Source: Bacteroidaceae bacterium
Lineage (GTDB): Bacteria; Bacteroidota; Bacteroidia; Bacteroidales; Bacteroidaceae
NCBI GenBank assembly: GCA_017642425.1
Contig: JAGCPB010000084.1
Coordinates: forward strand, 23,436-87,435
Reading direction: 5' to 3'
DNA: 64,000 nt
The notes under the pieces were generated by a model. The model was not told the origin of the DNA. It searched no databases and saw only the letters and a program-made list of their open reading frames with translations. Made by a program: the position numbers and the translations under genes. Below are positions 1 to 7,616 of this stretch, in pieces (the stretch's first letter is position 1; every line of letters begins with the position of its first letter).

Positions 1-14
1 GTTCCTCTAATAGA

Positions 15-710
15 ATGGATTTCCGGGAAGGGGTCATATTGGCGTTCGACAAGCCTTACCGCTGGACATCGTTCGATGTGGTGGGCAAGGTGCGCTGGCT
101 GATATGCCGCCGCCTGGGAGTAAAGAAACTCAAGGTGGGGCATGCAGGAACCCTGGACCCGCTGGCAACAGGTGTTCTTATTGTCTGCACAGGCAAGGCC
201 ACAAAACGCATTGAAGAACTTCAATCCGGAACAAAAGAGTATTATGCCACCATAAGGCTTGGCGCTACAACCCCGTCATTTGACTTGGAGAAACCGATAG
301 ATGCCACCTACCCCACGGACCACATTACACGTGAAATGGTGGAACAGGTGCTGGAACGGTTCAGAGGCACGATTGAACAGGTACCCCCCACGTTCTCGGC
401 CTGCAAGGTTGACGGCAAGCGCGCCTACAAGATGGCCCGCAAGGGCGATGAGGTGGAACTCAAACCCAAGACGCTGGTCATAGACGAAATTGAACTAAAA
501 GAATGCAATCTGCCGGACATAACAATAAGGGTGGTTTGCAGCAAGGGAACCTACATAAGGGCTTTGGCCAGGGATATAGGCCAGGCTTTGCAGAGCGGAG
601 GGCATCTGATTGCCTTGAGACGCACCAGAGTTGGTGAATTCAAGGTTGAGGATTGCCTTAATCCGGAAAAGTTCAGCGAGTGGCTGGATGACGTAGAAAT
701 TGAAAATTGA
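15..710 (+). CDS. truB: tRNA pseudouridine(55) synthase TruB
   Basis: TruB converts U55 in the T-loop of tRNAs to pseudouridine in the cytoplasm. The 231-residue protein carries the family signature GHAGTLDPLATGVL, with the catalytic aspartate at D48, and the KGTYIRALARDIG segment near residue 178 that belongs to the RNA-binding core. Its length is slightly shorter than proteobacterial TruB, as usual for Bacteroidetes. The ATG at 15 follows stop codons (TAA at 8, TAG at 11), so an upstream gene probably ends just outside or at the window edge; in Bacteroides this neighbour is usually the undecaprenyl-diphosphatase gene (known context, not seen here). queA follows after a structured gap of 107 bases. 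Confidence 0.96.
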   Translation: MDFREGVILAFDKPYRWTSFDVVGKVRWLICRRLGVKKLKVGHAGTLDPLATGVLIVCTGKATKRIEELQSGTKEYYATIRLGATTPSFDLEKPIDATYPTDHITREMVEQVLERFRGTIEQVPPTFSACKVDGKRAYKMARKGDEVELKPKTLVIDEIELKECNLPDITIRVVCSKGTYIRALARDIGQALQSGGHLIALRRTRVGEFKVEDCLNPEKFSEWLDDVEIEN

Positions 711-817
711 ACTTTTGGAGCAGCGAGAGGAGAGACTAAGCTCGCTTAGGCTATCCCGAGTCGCGACAAAAGTCAACGAAGTTAAAAATATATAACTATA
801 AACACAAATAAAAGGGA
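711..817. other. structured intergenic segment between truB and queA
   Basis: No gene is seen in this gap. It contains a short hairpin, CTAAG-CTCG-CTTAG at 736-749, and an 8-base palindrome GTCGCGAC near 770, followed by an A/T-rich stretch leading to queA. There is no run of T after the hairpin, so it is not a typical intrinsic terminator. It could be a leader or attenuator for queA, an RNA processing site, or one copy of a dispersed intergenic repeat. Confidence 0.35.
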
Positions 818-1936
818 ATGAAACTATCACAATTCAAATTCAAACTCCCCGAGGACAGGATTGCACAGTATCCTGTAGAAAACCGCGACGAATCAAGACT
901 GATGGTCGTGCACAAGAAAACGGATGAGATTGAACACGTGCTGTTCAAGGATATCCTGAATTACTTTGATGAAAAGGACGTTTTTGTATTCAATGACACC
1001 CGCGTTTTCCCCGCACGCATGTACGGAAACAAGGAGAAGACAGGTGCCCAGATTGAGGTTTTCCTGCTGCGTGAGCTGCGTGAAGAGAATCTGCTGTGGG
1101 ACGTTCAGGTGGATCCCGCCCGTAAGATCCGCATCGGGAACAAACTCTATTTTGGCGAGGACAACTCAATGGTGGCCGAGGTCATAGACAACACCACTTC
1201 ACGTGGCCGCGTACTGCGTTTTCTCTATGACGGACCTCACGACGAGTTCAAGAAGGTCCTTTATGCCCTGGGCGAAGCCCCCATACCTACCTACATGAAA
1301 CGTAAGGCCTGTGCCTGGACTTACGACGAGCAGGGCCAGGTAACCGCCAAGCCTATGGCCCAGAAAGAGGATGGTGATTTCTGTGACGAGGATAGTTTCC
1401 AGACCATATTCGCCACAAATGAGGGTGCCGTGACCGCTCCTACTGCCGGTCTGCACTTTAGCCGCGAACTCCTTAAGCGCATGGAGATAAAGGGTGTTGA
1501 CCGCGCTTTCATTACCATGCACTGCGGCCTGGGTAATTTCCGCGAGATTGACGTGGAGGACCTGACCAAGCACAAGATGGAATCAGAGGAGATGTATGTG
1601 ACCGAAGAGTGCACCGAAATTGTAAACAGCGCAAAACTGGGCGGTCACAAGATCTGCGCTATTGGCAATACAGTGAACCGTGCGCTGGAGACCGTGGTGG
1701 GAACAGACCATCTGATCAAGCCGTTCGAAGGCTGGACCAACAAGTTCATATTCCCGCCTTACGATTTCAGTGTGGCAGACAGCATGGTAAGCAACTTTCA
1801 GCTGCCCGAATCTATCCAGTTGATGCTAACCTGCGCATACGGCGGCTATGAGAAGGTCATGGCAGCCTACAATCTGGCTGTAAAAGAGGGTTACAGGTTT
1901 GGATGCTACGGTGATGCAATGCTCATAACAGACTGA
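818..1936 (+). CDS. queA: tRNA preQ1(34) S-adenosylmethionine ribosyltransferase-isomerase QueA
   Basis: QueA transfers and isomerises the ribosyl part of SAM onto preQ1 at tRNA position 34, giving epoxyqueuosine. The 372-residue protein shows the conserved [12 protein letters not shown] block (from N59) and the [12 protein letters not shown] block in the middle, both diagnostic of the family, and closes with a [12 protein letters not shown]-type C-terminus. It is about 20 residues longer than the Escherichia coli enzyme. The ATG at 818 follows an A/T-rich leader. folK begins 7 bases after the stop, so the two are probably cotranscribed. Confidence 0.96.
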   Translation: MKLSQFKFKLPEDRIAQYPVENRDESRLMVVHKKTDEIEHVLFKDILNYFDEKDVFVFNDTRVFPARMYGNKEKTGAQIEVFLLRELREENLLWDVQVDPARKIRIGNKLYFGEDNSMVAEVIDNTTSRGRVLRFLYDGPHDEFKKVLYALGEAPIPTYMKRKACAWTYDEQGQVTAKPMAQKEDGDFCDEDSFQTIFATNEGAVTAPTAGLHFSRELLKRMEIKGVDRAFITMHCGLGNFREIDVEDLTKHKMESEEMYVTEECTEIVNSAKLGGHKICAIGNTVNRALETVVGTDHLIKPFEGWTNKFIFPPYDFSVADSMVSNFQLPESIQLMLTCAYGGYEKVMAAYNLAVKEGYRFGCYGDAMLITD

Positions 1937-1943
1937 TTGGCTT

Positions 1944-2408
1944 ATGGCTACAATGTACCTTTCTTTAGGCACCAATCTCGGAGACAGGCAGTCCAATCTG
2001 GAGACAGCCCTGACTCTCATAAGCCGTAAGATAGGTACTATTGAGGCTGCATCCCAATTGATTGAAACGGAACCATGGGGTTTTGACAGCCCGAACCGTT
2101 TCATGAACATGGCGGTTAAGGTAAGAACCATACTTGACCCCTTTCAGGCTCTCAAAGTGACCCAGGGAATTGAAAAGGATATGGGACGCACAGAGAAAAG
2201 CATGGATAAAGTGTATCATGACCGCGTGATTGATATCGACATACTTCTCTATGATGACATGATTCTGAACACAGAGAAACTGACAATTCCCCATCCGCTG
2301 ATGCACAAGAGGATGTTTGTAATAAAACCCCTGGCAGAGATTGCACAGGATGTGATGCATCCCATCCTGCACAGGACTATCAGGCAACTATCCGATAAAA
2401 TGGAGTGA
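1944..2408 (+). CDS. folK: 2-amino-4-hydroxy-6-hydroxymethyldihydropteridine pyrophosphokinase
   Basis: FolK (HPPK) transfers pyrophosphate from ATP to 6-hydroxymethyl-dihydropterin in folate synthesis. The 154-residue protein begins with the typical YLSLGTNLGDR block, has the RVIDIDILLYDD block containing the Mg-binding aspartates, and the IPHPLMHKRMFVIKPLAEI segment that ends the fold. The length is normal for a single-domain HPPK. It lies 7 bases after queA, and a small ORF starts 3 bases after its stop. Confidence 0.96.
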   Translation: MATMYLSLGTNLGDRQSNLETALTLISRKIGTIEAASQLIETEPWGFDSPNRFMNMAVKVRTILDPFQALKVTQGIEKDMGRTEKSMDKVYHDRVIDIDILLYDDMILNTEKLTIPHPLMHKRMFVIKPLAEIAQDVMHPILHRTIRQLSDKME

Positions 2409-2411
2409 TTT

Positions 2412-2546
2412 ATGGCAGACAACTATCTGGAGAAGCATTATGAAGACTACCTGAAGCGTAAGGCCGCTTGGGAGAAATCGCGCAGACACGGTGCAGCGCC
2501 CGCACATCGCGCAACTCCGGACAGACCTGATGACGAAGCATTATGA
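2412..2546 (+). CDS. small 44-residue protein, unknown function
   Basis: An open frame starts with ATG three bases after the folK stop and encodes a very polar 44-residue peptide beginning MADNYLEKHYEDYLKRKAAW and ending in an Arg/Ala/Pro/Asp-rich tail. I have the impression that short proteins beginning MADNYLE occur next to Bacteroidales genes, which supports it being real, but I cannot name a family. There is no signal peptide or membrane segment. Its stop (2544-2546) lies just before the chosen licD start, and the position after folK suggests translational coupling. Confidence 0.5.
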   Translation: MADNYLEKHYEDYLKRKAAWEKSRRHGAAPAHRATPDRPDDEAL

Positions 2547-2550
2547 TTCT

Positions 2551-3372
2551 ATGAAGGAACTGACACTCTCGGAATTACAGAAAGCAAGTCTGGACATCCT
2601 CAAGAATGTCCATCGGTTCTGTATGCAGAATGATATAAAATACTCTCTGGCGTACGGCACAATGATTGGAGCCATACGTCATGGTGGATTTATACCATGG
2701 GATGACGATATCGACATCTTTATGCCACGTCCCGATTATGACAGATTCTGCAACTTATACACCGACAATCAATACGTACTTGTCAATAAGAACAAAAGGA
2801 ACGACTGCCTTATTGCGTTCAGCCGCGTCTGTGACTCAAAGGAGACTTGCATCAGAACGTTGATGCCGTGGATACGTTCATCCCAAGGACTGGGAGTATG
2901 GATTGACATTTTTCCGTTGGATGCTGTCAGTGAAGACCTTGGTGCGTTCAAAACAACCTATATGGAGCTGACAAACCTTCTAAAGAAATCAAACAACGGA
3001 AGAAAAGCATTGAGGGAGCTTACAAAAGAACAGAAACTGGGGTACAACCTTAACACTGTAAAAAAAAGATTCATATCGCTCTTTAAAACCAAACCGGAAT
3101 TTTATATAGACCGGATCATTGAGACTGCCGGATCCGTCTCATACGGGAGCACTCCTTTCGTGGCGCAATTGGCATACCCCGGTGTTATGACACGCTACGA
3201 TATCAAAGATGTGCAGTCATTTCATCTGACTCAATTTGAGGATACCCGATTCCTTATAGCCGACGGATTCGACCGGATGCTCAGAGCGGTTTATGGAGAC
3301 TATATGCAACTGCCACCGGAAAATGAGAGAGTTCCGATGCAGGATTATATTCATTTTTATTGGAATAACTGA
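2551..3372 (+). CDS. LicD-family phosphotransferase (1 of 3)
   Basis: LicD enzymes transfer a phosphorylated head group (phosphocholine in Haemophilus and pneumococcus; proposed aminoethylphosphonate in phosphonoglycan clusters) from a CDP/CMP-activated donor to a glycan. The 273-residue protein has the hallmark block YGTMIGAIRHGGFIPWDDD followed by IDIF (about residues 35-56), where the aspartates are the metal/catalytic residues, and ends with the GDYMQLPPENERVP motif typical of the family. In-frame starts exist at 2491 and 2530; 2551 is preferred because it avoids overlap with the small ORF ending at 2546 and gives the usual MKELTL-type N-terminus. A cytidylyltransferase fusion follows 7 bases downstream, the expected donor-forming partner. 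Confidence 0.88.
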   Translation: MKELTLSELQKASLDILKNVHRFCMQNDIKYSLAYGTMIGAIRHGGFIPWDDDIDIFMPRPDYDRFCNLYTDNQYVLVNKNKRNDCLIAFSRVCDSKETCIRTLMPWIRSSQGLGVWIDIFPLDAVSEDLGAFKTTYMELTNLLKKSNNGRKALRELTKEQKLGYNLNTVKKRFISLFKTKPEFYIDRIIETAGSVSYGSTPFVAQLAYPGVMTRYDIKDVQSFHLTQFEDTRFLIADGFDRMLRAVYGDYMQLPPENERVPMQDYIHFYWNN

Positions 3373-3379
3373 AGAAAAT

Positions 3380-5194
3380 ATGCAGGCAATAATCCTGGCC
3401 GCCGGAATGGGCAAGAGACTTGGCGAACTGACAAAGAATAACACCAAGTGCATGATTGAGGTGAACGAAGTAAAACTCATTGACCGCATGCTCTCCCAAT
3501 TGTCACGCCTAAATCTTAAAAGGGTGGTTATTGTAGTTGGCTATCAGGCTGAAAACCTAATGAGTCATATAGGCAACAGATATGACGGAAAGCTCACTAT
3601 CGAATATGTCCTGAATCCTATTTATGACAAGACCAACAACATCTACTCACTGGCTCTTGCCAAAGAACAGCTTCAGGAGGATGATACACTGCTTTTGGAA
3701 AGTGACCTGATTTTTGAGGACCGGATGCTCAGGTTGCTTACAGAAAACCCCTACCCCAACCTGGCACTCGTGGCTAAGTATGAGACATGGATGGACGGAA
3801 CAATGGTACGTATTGACAATGACAACAATATAGTAAGTTTCGTACCTAAAAAGGCTTTCCGCTACAGTGACGTGCCATACTACTACAAGACATGCAACAT
3901 ATATAAGTTCAGCAAGAATTTCTCATGCAACCAGTATGTCCCGTTTCTGGAAGCATACAGCAAGGCTATGGGCGACAACGAGTATTACGAGCAGGTCCTG
4001 CGCGTAATCACCGCTCTTGACAAGTCAACGCTCAGGGCGCTCCCCATTACCGATGAAAAATGGTATGAGATTGATGATATCCAGGACCGTGACATTGCCG
4101 AGACCAAGTTCTCTGAAAGGACAGAGATGCTCAGTCGTTTCCATCAATGCTATGGAGGCTACTGGAGATTCCCTCAGATGAAGGATTTCTGCTATCTGGT
4201 AAATCCTTATTTCCCCACTGAACGCATGAAAGATGAGCTGCGCGCCAATTTTGACACCCTGCTCACCGAATATCCATCGGGAATGAAGGTCAACTCCCTG
4301 CTGGCAGGCAAGTATTTCGGCATAAGGCAGGAGTTTGTATGCGTGGGCAACGGTGCCGCCGAACTCATAAAGTGCCTTGTAGAGAATCACTGCACAGGCA
4401 AGACCGGATTCGTACTGCCCACCTTTGAAGAGTATCCCAACCGTGCCAACCCGGACGACCTGGTTACATTCACCCCCTCCAATCCCGATTTCAGGTATTC
4501 AGCCCGTGACCTTGAGGTATTCTTTAAGGACAAGGGCATAAGTAACCTTCTGATAATCAACCCGGACAACCCATCGGGCAATTACATTCCGTTTGATGAT
4601 CTGAAAGAACTCATTGAGTGGACCGCAAAGAATTCCATCAACCTGACAGTGGATGAGAGTTTTGTAGACTTTACCGACAATCACATTACCGCATCCCTGC
4701 TCCATAATGAGATACTCCAGGCCTATCCGCACCTGACGGTTGTCAAGTCCATAAGCAAATCTTATGGTGTCCCGGGACTTAGGCTTGGCGTAATAGCTTC
4801 AGGCAACACCGCCATGATGGAGAAGATACGCAAGGAGGTGGCAATCTGGAACATTAACTCTTTTGCCGAATTCTACATGCAGATATTCAACAAATACGAG
4901 AAGGATTATCTGACTGCGTGCAGCAAATTCATTCAGGAGAGAACGCTGTTCTACAATGAACTTAAGGATATTCCTTTCTTAAGGGTGATACCGTCACAGG
5001 CCAACTATTTCCTTTGTGAGGTTACCGGCAGATACACATCCCAAACACTCACTCAGAAACTGTTGGAGGAGAGTAACATCCTAATAAAGGACTGCGGACA
5101 GAAGAGTGCCTTTGCCGGCAGGAACTATATTCGTTTAGCCATAAGAGACAGGGAGGACAACAGTAAACTGATTAAAAAGCTCAGAGAGTTATGA
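3380..5194 (+). CDS. bifunctional LicC-type nucleotidyltransferase / CobD-HisC-like PLP enzyme
   Basis: The 604-residue protein has two domains. Residues 1 to about 240 form an NTP transferase with the signature ILAAGMGKRL and a LicC-like TKCMIEVN segment, expected to activate a phospho- or phosphono-alcohol with CTP. The rest is a fold-type I PLP enzyme (class I/II aminotransferase) with NPDNPSG, DESFVDF, the lysine motif SISKSYGVPGLRLG and the CobD/HisC-like ending IRLAIRDRE. Two readings are open. It may act as an aminoethylphosphonate transaminase-cytidylyltransferase, analogous to PntC, although PntC itself has a different transaminase class. Or, like CobD enzymes acting on phosphothreonine or phosphoserine, it may decarboxylate a phospho-amino acid and activate the product. 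The start is the ATG at 3380, 7 bases after licD; an upstream in-frame ATG lies inside licD. It overlaps the next gene by 4 bases. Confidence 0.85.
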   Translation: MQAIILAAGMGKRLGELTKNNTKCMIEVNEVKLIDRMLSQLSRLNLKRVVIVVGYQAENLMSHIGNRYDGKLTIEYVLNPIYDKTNNIYSLALAKEQLQEDDTLLLESDLIFEDRMLRLLTENPYPNLALVAKYETWMDGTMVRIDNDNNIVSFVPKKAFRYSDVPYYYKTCNIYKFSKNFSCNQYVPFLEAYSKAMGDNEYYEQVLRVITALDKSTLRALPITDEKWYEIDDIQDRDIAETKFSERTEMLSRFHQCYGGYWRFPQMKDFCYLVNPYFPTERMKDELRANFDTLLTEYPSGMKVNSLLAGKYFGIRQEFVCVGNGAAELIKCLVENHCTGKTGFVLPTFEEYPNRANPDDLVTFTPSNPDFRYSARDLEVFFKDKGISNLLIINPDNPSGNYIPFDDLKELIEWTAKNSINLTVDESFVDFTDNHITASLLHNEILQAYPHLTVVKSISKSYGVPGLRLGVIASGNTAMMEKIRKEVAIWNINSFAEFYMQIFNKYEKDYLTACSKFIQERTLFYNELKDIPFLRVIPSQANYFLCEVTGRYTSQTLTQKLLEESNILIKDCGQKSAFAGRNYIRLAIRDREDNSKLIKKLREL

Positions 5195-6270
5195 CCGGAC
5201 AGAAGATCTGTATATGCGGTGGAGGTAATCTGGCTCACGTGGTGGGTGGATACCTTGCGGCCAAGCCGGAATTTGAGGTTCGGCTGCTTACACGTCATCC
5301 TGAAAGATGGCAGCAAGACAGGTCTTTGAAACTCACCGATATCAACGGAAAAACTTTCAATCCAAGCTTTGCCGTGATAAGTTCGGATCCCGCACAGACT
5401 GTCCTTGGGGCAGACATCATTATTCTCTGTCTTCCAGGATTCGCAATAGCACAGGTACTTGAATCCATAAAGGGTTACATAGGAATTGGGACAACAACAG
5501 GTTCCGTAGTGTCGAGCACGGGATTCTTCCTGATGGCTCAGAAGATTCTTCCGGCTGGAACCAGACTGTTCGGATTCCAGCGCGTACCGTTCATAGCACG
5601 AATAAATGAATACGGGAAGTCTGCAACACTGCTTGGTTACAAGCCCTCATTGGCATTCGCTACCATGAATGTGATGAATCCCCAGGAACTAGGCAATACG
5701 CTCTCAAGGCTGTTTGACGTTCCGACAACATGGCTGGACAACTATCTGAAAGTTACTCTTTCAAACAGCAATCCGCTGCTGCACCCATCCCGTCTGTATG
5801 GACTGTTCGGTGGAGGACGTGAGAGATTTGACAGACCTGTCCTGTTCTATGAGGAATGGGATGATTTGAGCTCTCAGACATTGATTGACTGTGACAATGA
5901 ATTCCGGATCCTTCTTGACAAACTGGGTATAACCACACAGGAGATCGTTCCCATTCTGGACTATTACGAGAGTCATGATGCACGGTCCCTTACTGACAAG
6001 ATAAAATCAATCAAGGCTTTCAAGGGACTTTTGGCACCAATGATACAGATGCCTGACGGAACGTTTGCTCCAGACTGGAACAACCGTTATTTTACCGAAG
6101 ACATCCCCTATGGGCTACTTATTGTCAAAATTTTTGCGAGTAAGTACGAGATAAATACCCCAACGATTGACAGGGTCCTGGAATGGGCGCAATCGGGAAT
6201 GGGAAAACAGTATATTATTGAAGGCAATCCCTTTGGGATTGGAAAGGATTACCTAAATTTGTATTTTTAG
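5191..6270 (+). CDS. opine (octopine/nopaline) dehydrogenase family protein
   Basis: Opine dehydrogenases condense the amine of an amino compound with a 2-oxo acid such as pyruvate and reduce the imine with NAD(P)H. The 359-residue protein starts with a Rossmann nucleotide-binding loop, ICGGGNLAH (residues 8-16), followed by the RLLTRHPERW segment usual in this family. The C-terminal octopine-DH domain contains NSNPLLHPSRLYG with the likely catalytic His198. It overlaps the preceding cytidylyltransferase/PLP gene by 4 bases (ATGA), so they are translationally coupled. Family assignment is good; the substrate is not known. The position suggests N-(carboxyalkyl) modification of an amino head group such as aminoethylphosphonate or phosphoethanolamine, which is inference. 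Confidence 0.8.
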   Translation: MTGQKICICGGGNLAHVVGGYLAAKPEFEVRLLTRHPERWQQDRSLKLTDINGKTFNPSFAVISSDPAQTVLGADIIILCLPGFAIAQVLESIKGYIGIGTTTGSVVSSTGFFLMAQKILPAGTRLFGFQRVPFIARINEYGKSATLLGYKPSLAFATMNVMNPQELGNTLSRLFDVPTTWLDNYLKVTLSNSNPLLHPSRLYGLFGGGRERFDRPVLFYEEWDDLSSQTLIDCDNEFRILLDKLGITTQEIVPILDYYESHDARSLTDKIKSIKAFKGLLAPMIQMPDGTFAPDWNNRYFTEDIPYGLLIVKIFASKYEINTPTIDRVLEWAQSGMGKQYIIEGNPFGIGKDYLNLYF

Positions 6271-6299
6271 CTGATAAAAACTAACCGTTGATGATTTGA

Positions 6300-7601
6300 A
6301 TGATGAAAAAGGTATTTATGAGTCTTAGCACCGATGTTATCCATGGCGGTCACATCAGGATGATAGAAAATGCAGCAAGCCTTGGGGAGCTGACTATCGG
6401 CGTATTGAGTGACCAGGTAGTAGCAAGTTATAAACGTTATCCTCTCTTGTCATGTAAAGAACGCATGAGGATAGCCGCATCCCTGAAAGGGGTTGCAAAT
6501 GTCATTGAACAGGATGAGATGTCATACCGCTCGGTTATCAGGAAATATCGTCCTGATTATGTCGTACACGGTGATGACTGGCGTTCCGGAATCCAAAAAC
6601 CGATACGTGAAGAAGTGTTGCAACTGCTTGCTGAATACGGAGGAGAACTGAAGGAATTTCCGTATTCTGTCAATGAGGAGTATGACAAGATGGAGGCTAA
6701 TGCCCGTATGCAGCTCTCAATGCCCGATATCCGCCGTGGTAGACTTAAAAAGCTTATCGGCATGAAAGGGCTGGTTACAGCCATGGAGGCCCACAGCGGA
6801 ATAACCGGACTGATTGTAGAGAATACCACCGTAGTACAGGACGGTAAGACATATCAGTTCGATGCAATGTGGATCAGTTCTCTCTGTGATTCCACTGCAA
6901 AAGGAAAACCTGATATTGAGCTGGTGGATATGACAAGCCGTTTCCGTACCATAGATGACATAATGGAGGTTACAACCAAGCCCATTATATTTGACGGAGA
7001 TACAGGAGGACTGACCGAACACTTTGTCTATACGGTAAAGTCTCTGGAGCGTATGGGAGTGAGTATGATTATCATTGAGGACAAGACCGGACTCAAGAAA
7101 AACTCACTGTTCGGTGCAGAGGTCAAGCAGACGCAGGACAGCATTGAGAATTTCTGCGCCAAGATTGCCGCCGGCAAGCGCGCACAAAAGACAAGTGACT
7201 TTATGATTTGTGCACGCATAGAGAGTCTTATCCTGGAACAAGGTATGGAAGATGCCCTTACCCGCGCCTTTGCATTCGTGAAAGCCGGAGCTGATGCCAT
7301 AATGATACACTCCCGCAAAAAAGATCCGGCTGAGATATTCGAGTTTGTTGAAAAGTTCCGTGCTCAGGACACTATCACTCCGATAGTTGTGGTTCCTACA
7401 TCATTCAACACGGTTACAGAGCAGGAATTCAAGGATCGTGGCGTGAATGTGGTCATCTACGCCAACCAGCTTACACGTACAGGATTCCCTGCCATGCAGA
7501 ATGCCGCACGTACCATACTGGAGCACCACCGTGCAAAGGAGTGCGATGACATGTGTATGAGCATAAAGGAGATAATCACTTTAATTCCCGAAGAATTATA
7601 A
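6300..7601 (+). CDS. cytidylyltransferase-phosphoenolpyruvate mutase fusion
   Basis: PEP mutase forms the C-P bond of phosphonopyruvate and is the entry step of nearly all phosphonate pathways. The 433-residue protein has an N-terminal TagD-like cytidylyltransferase domain (residues 3 to about 140) with the nucleotide motif HGGH at 15-18, and a C-terminal PEP mutase domain from about 165. The latter holds the diagnostic EDKx5NS motif (E260-D261-K262 ... N268-S269), which separates mutases from isocitrate-lyase-like relatives. Such fusions are known in bacterial phosphonoglycan clusters and imply activation of the final phosphonate as a CMP ester. The gene begins with tandem ATG codons (6300 and 6303), 29 bases after the opine dehydrogenase. 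The B. fragilis analogue is AepX. Confidence 0.9.
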   Translation: MMKKVFMSLSTDVIHGGHIRMIENAASLGELTIGVLSDQVVASYKRYPLLSCKERMRIAASLKGVANVIEQDEMSYRSVIRKYRPDYVVHGDDWRSGIQKPIREEVLQLLAEYGGELKEFPYSVNEEYDKMEANARMQLSMPDIRRGRLKKLIGMKGLVTAMEAHSGITGLIVENTTVVQDGKTYQFDAMWISSLCDSTAKGKPDIELVDMTSRFRTIDDIMEVTTKPIIFDGDTGGLTEHFVYTVKSLERMGVSMIIIEDKTGLKKNSLFGAEVKQTQDSIENFCAKIAAGKRAQKTSDFMICARIESLILEQGMEDALTRAFAFVKAGADAIMIHSRKKDPAEIFEFVEKFRAQDTITPIVVVPTSFNTVTEQEFKDRGVNVVIYANQLTRTGFPAMQNAARTILEHHRAKECDDMCMSIKEIITLIPEEL

Positions 7602-7616
7602 CAAATAAATACAGTC

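Noticed and set aside
3293-3379. Upstream start extension of the LicC/PLP fusion gene
   Set aside because: The extra 29 residues lie inside the 3' end of licD in another frame and precede the typical N-terminus MQAIILAAG; the ATG at 3380 is placed well.
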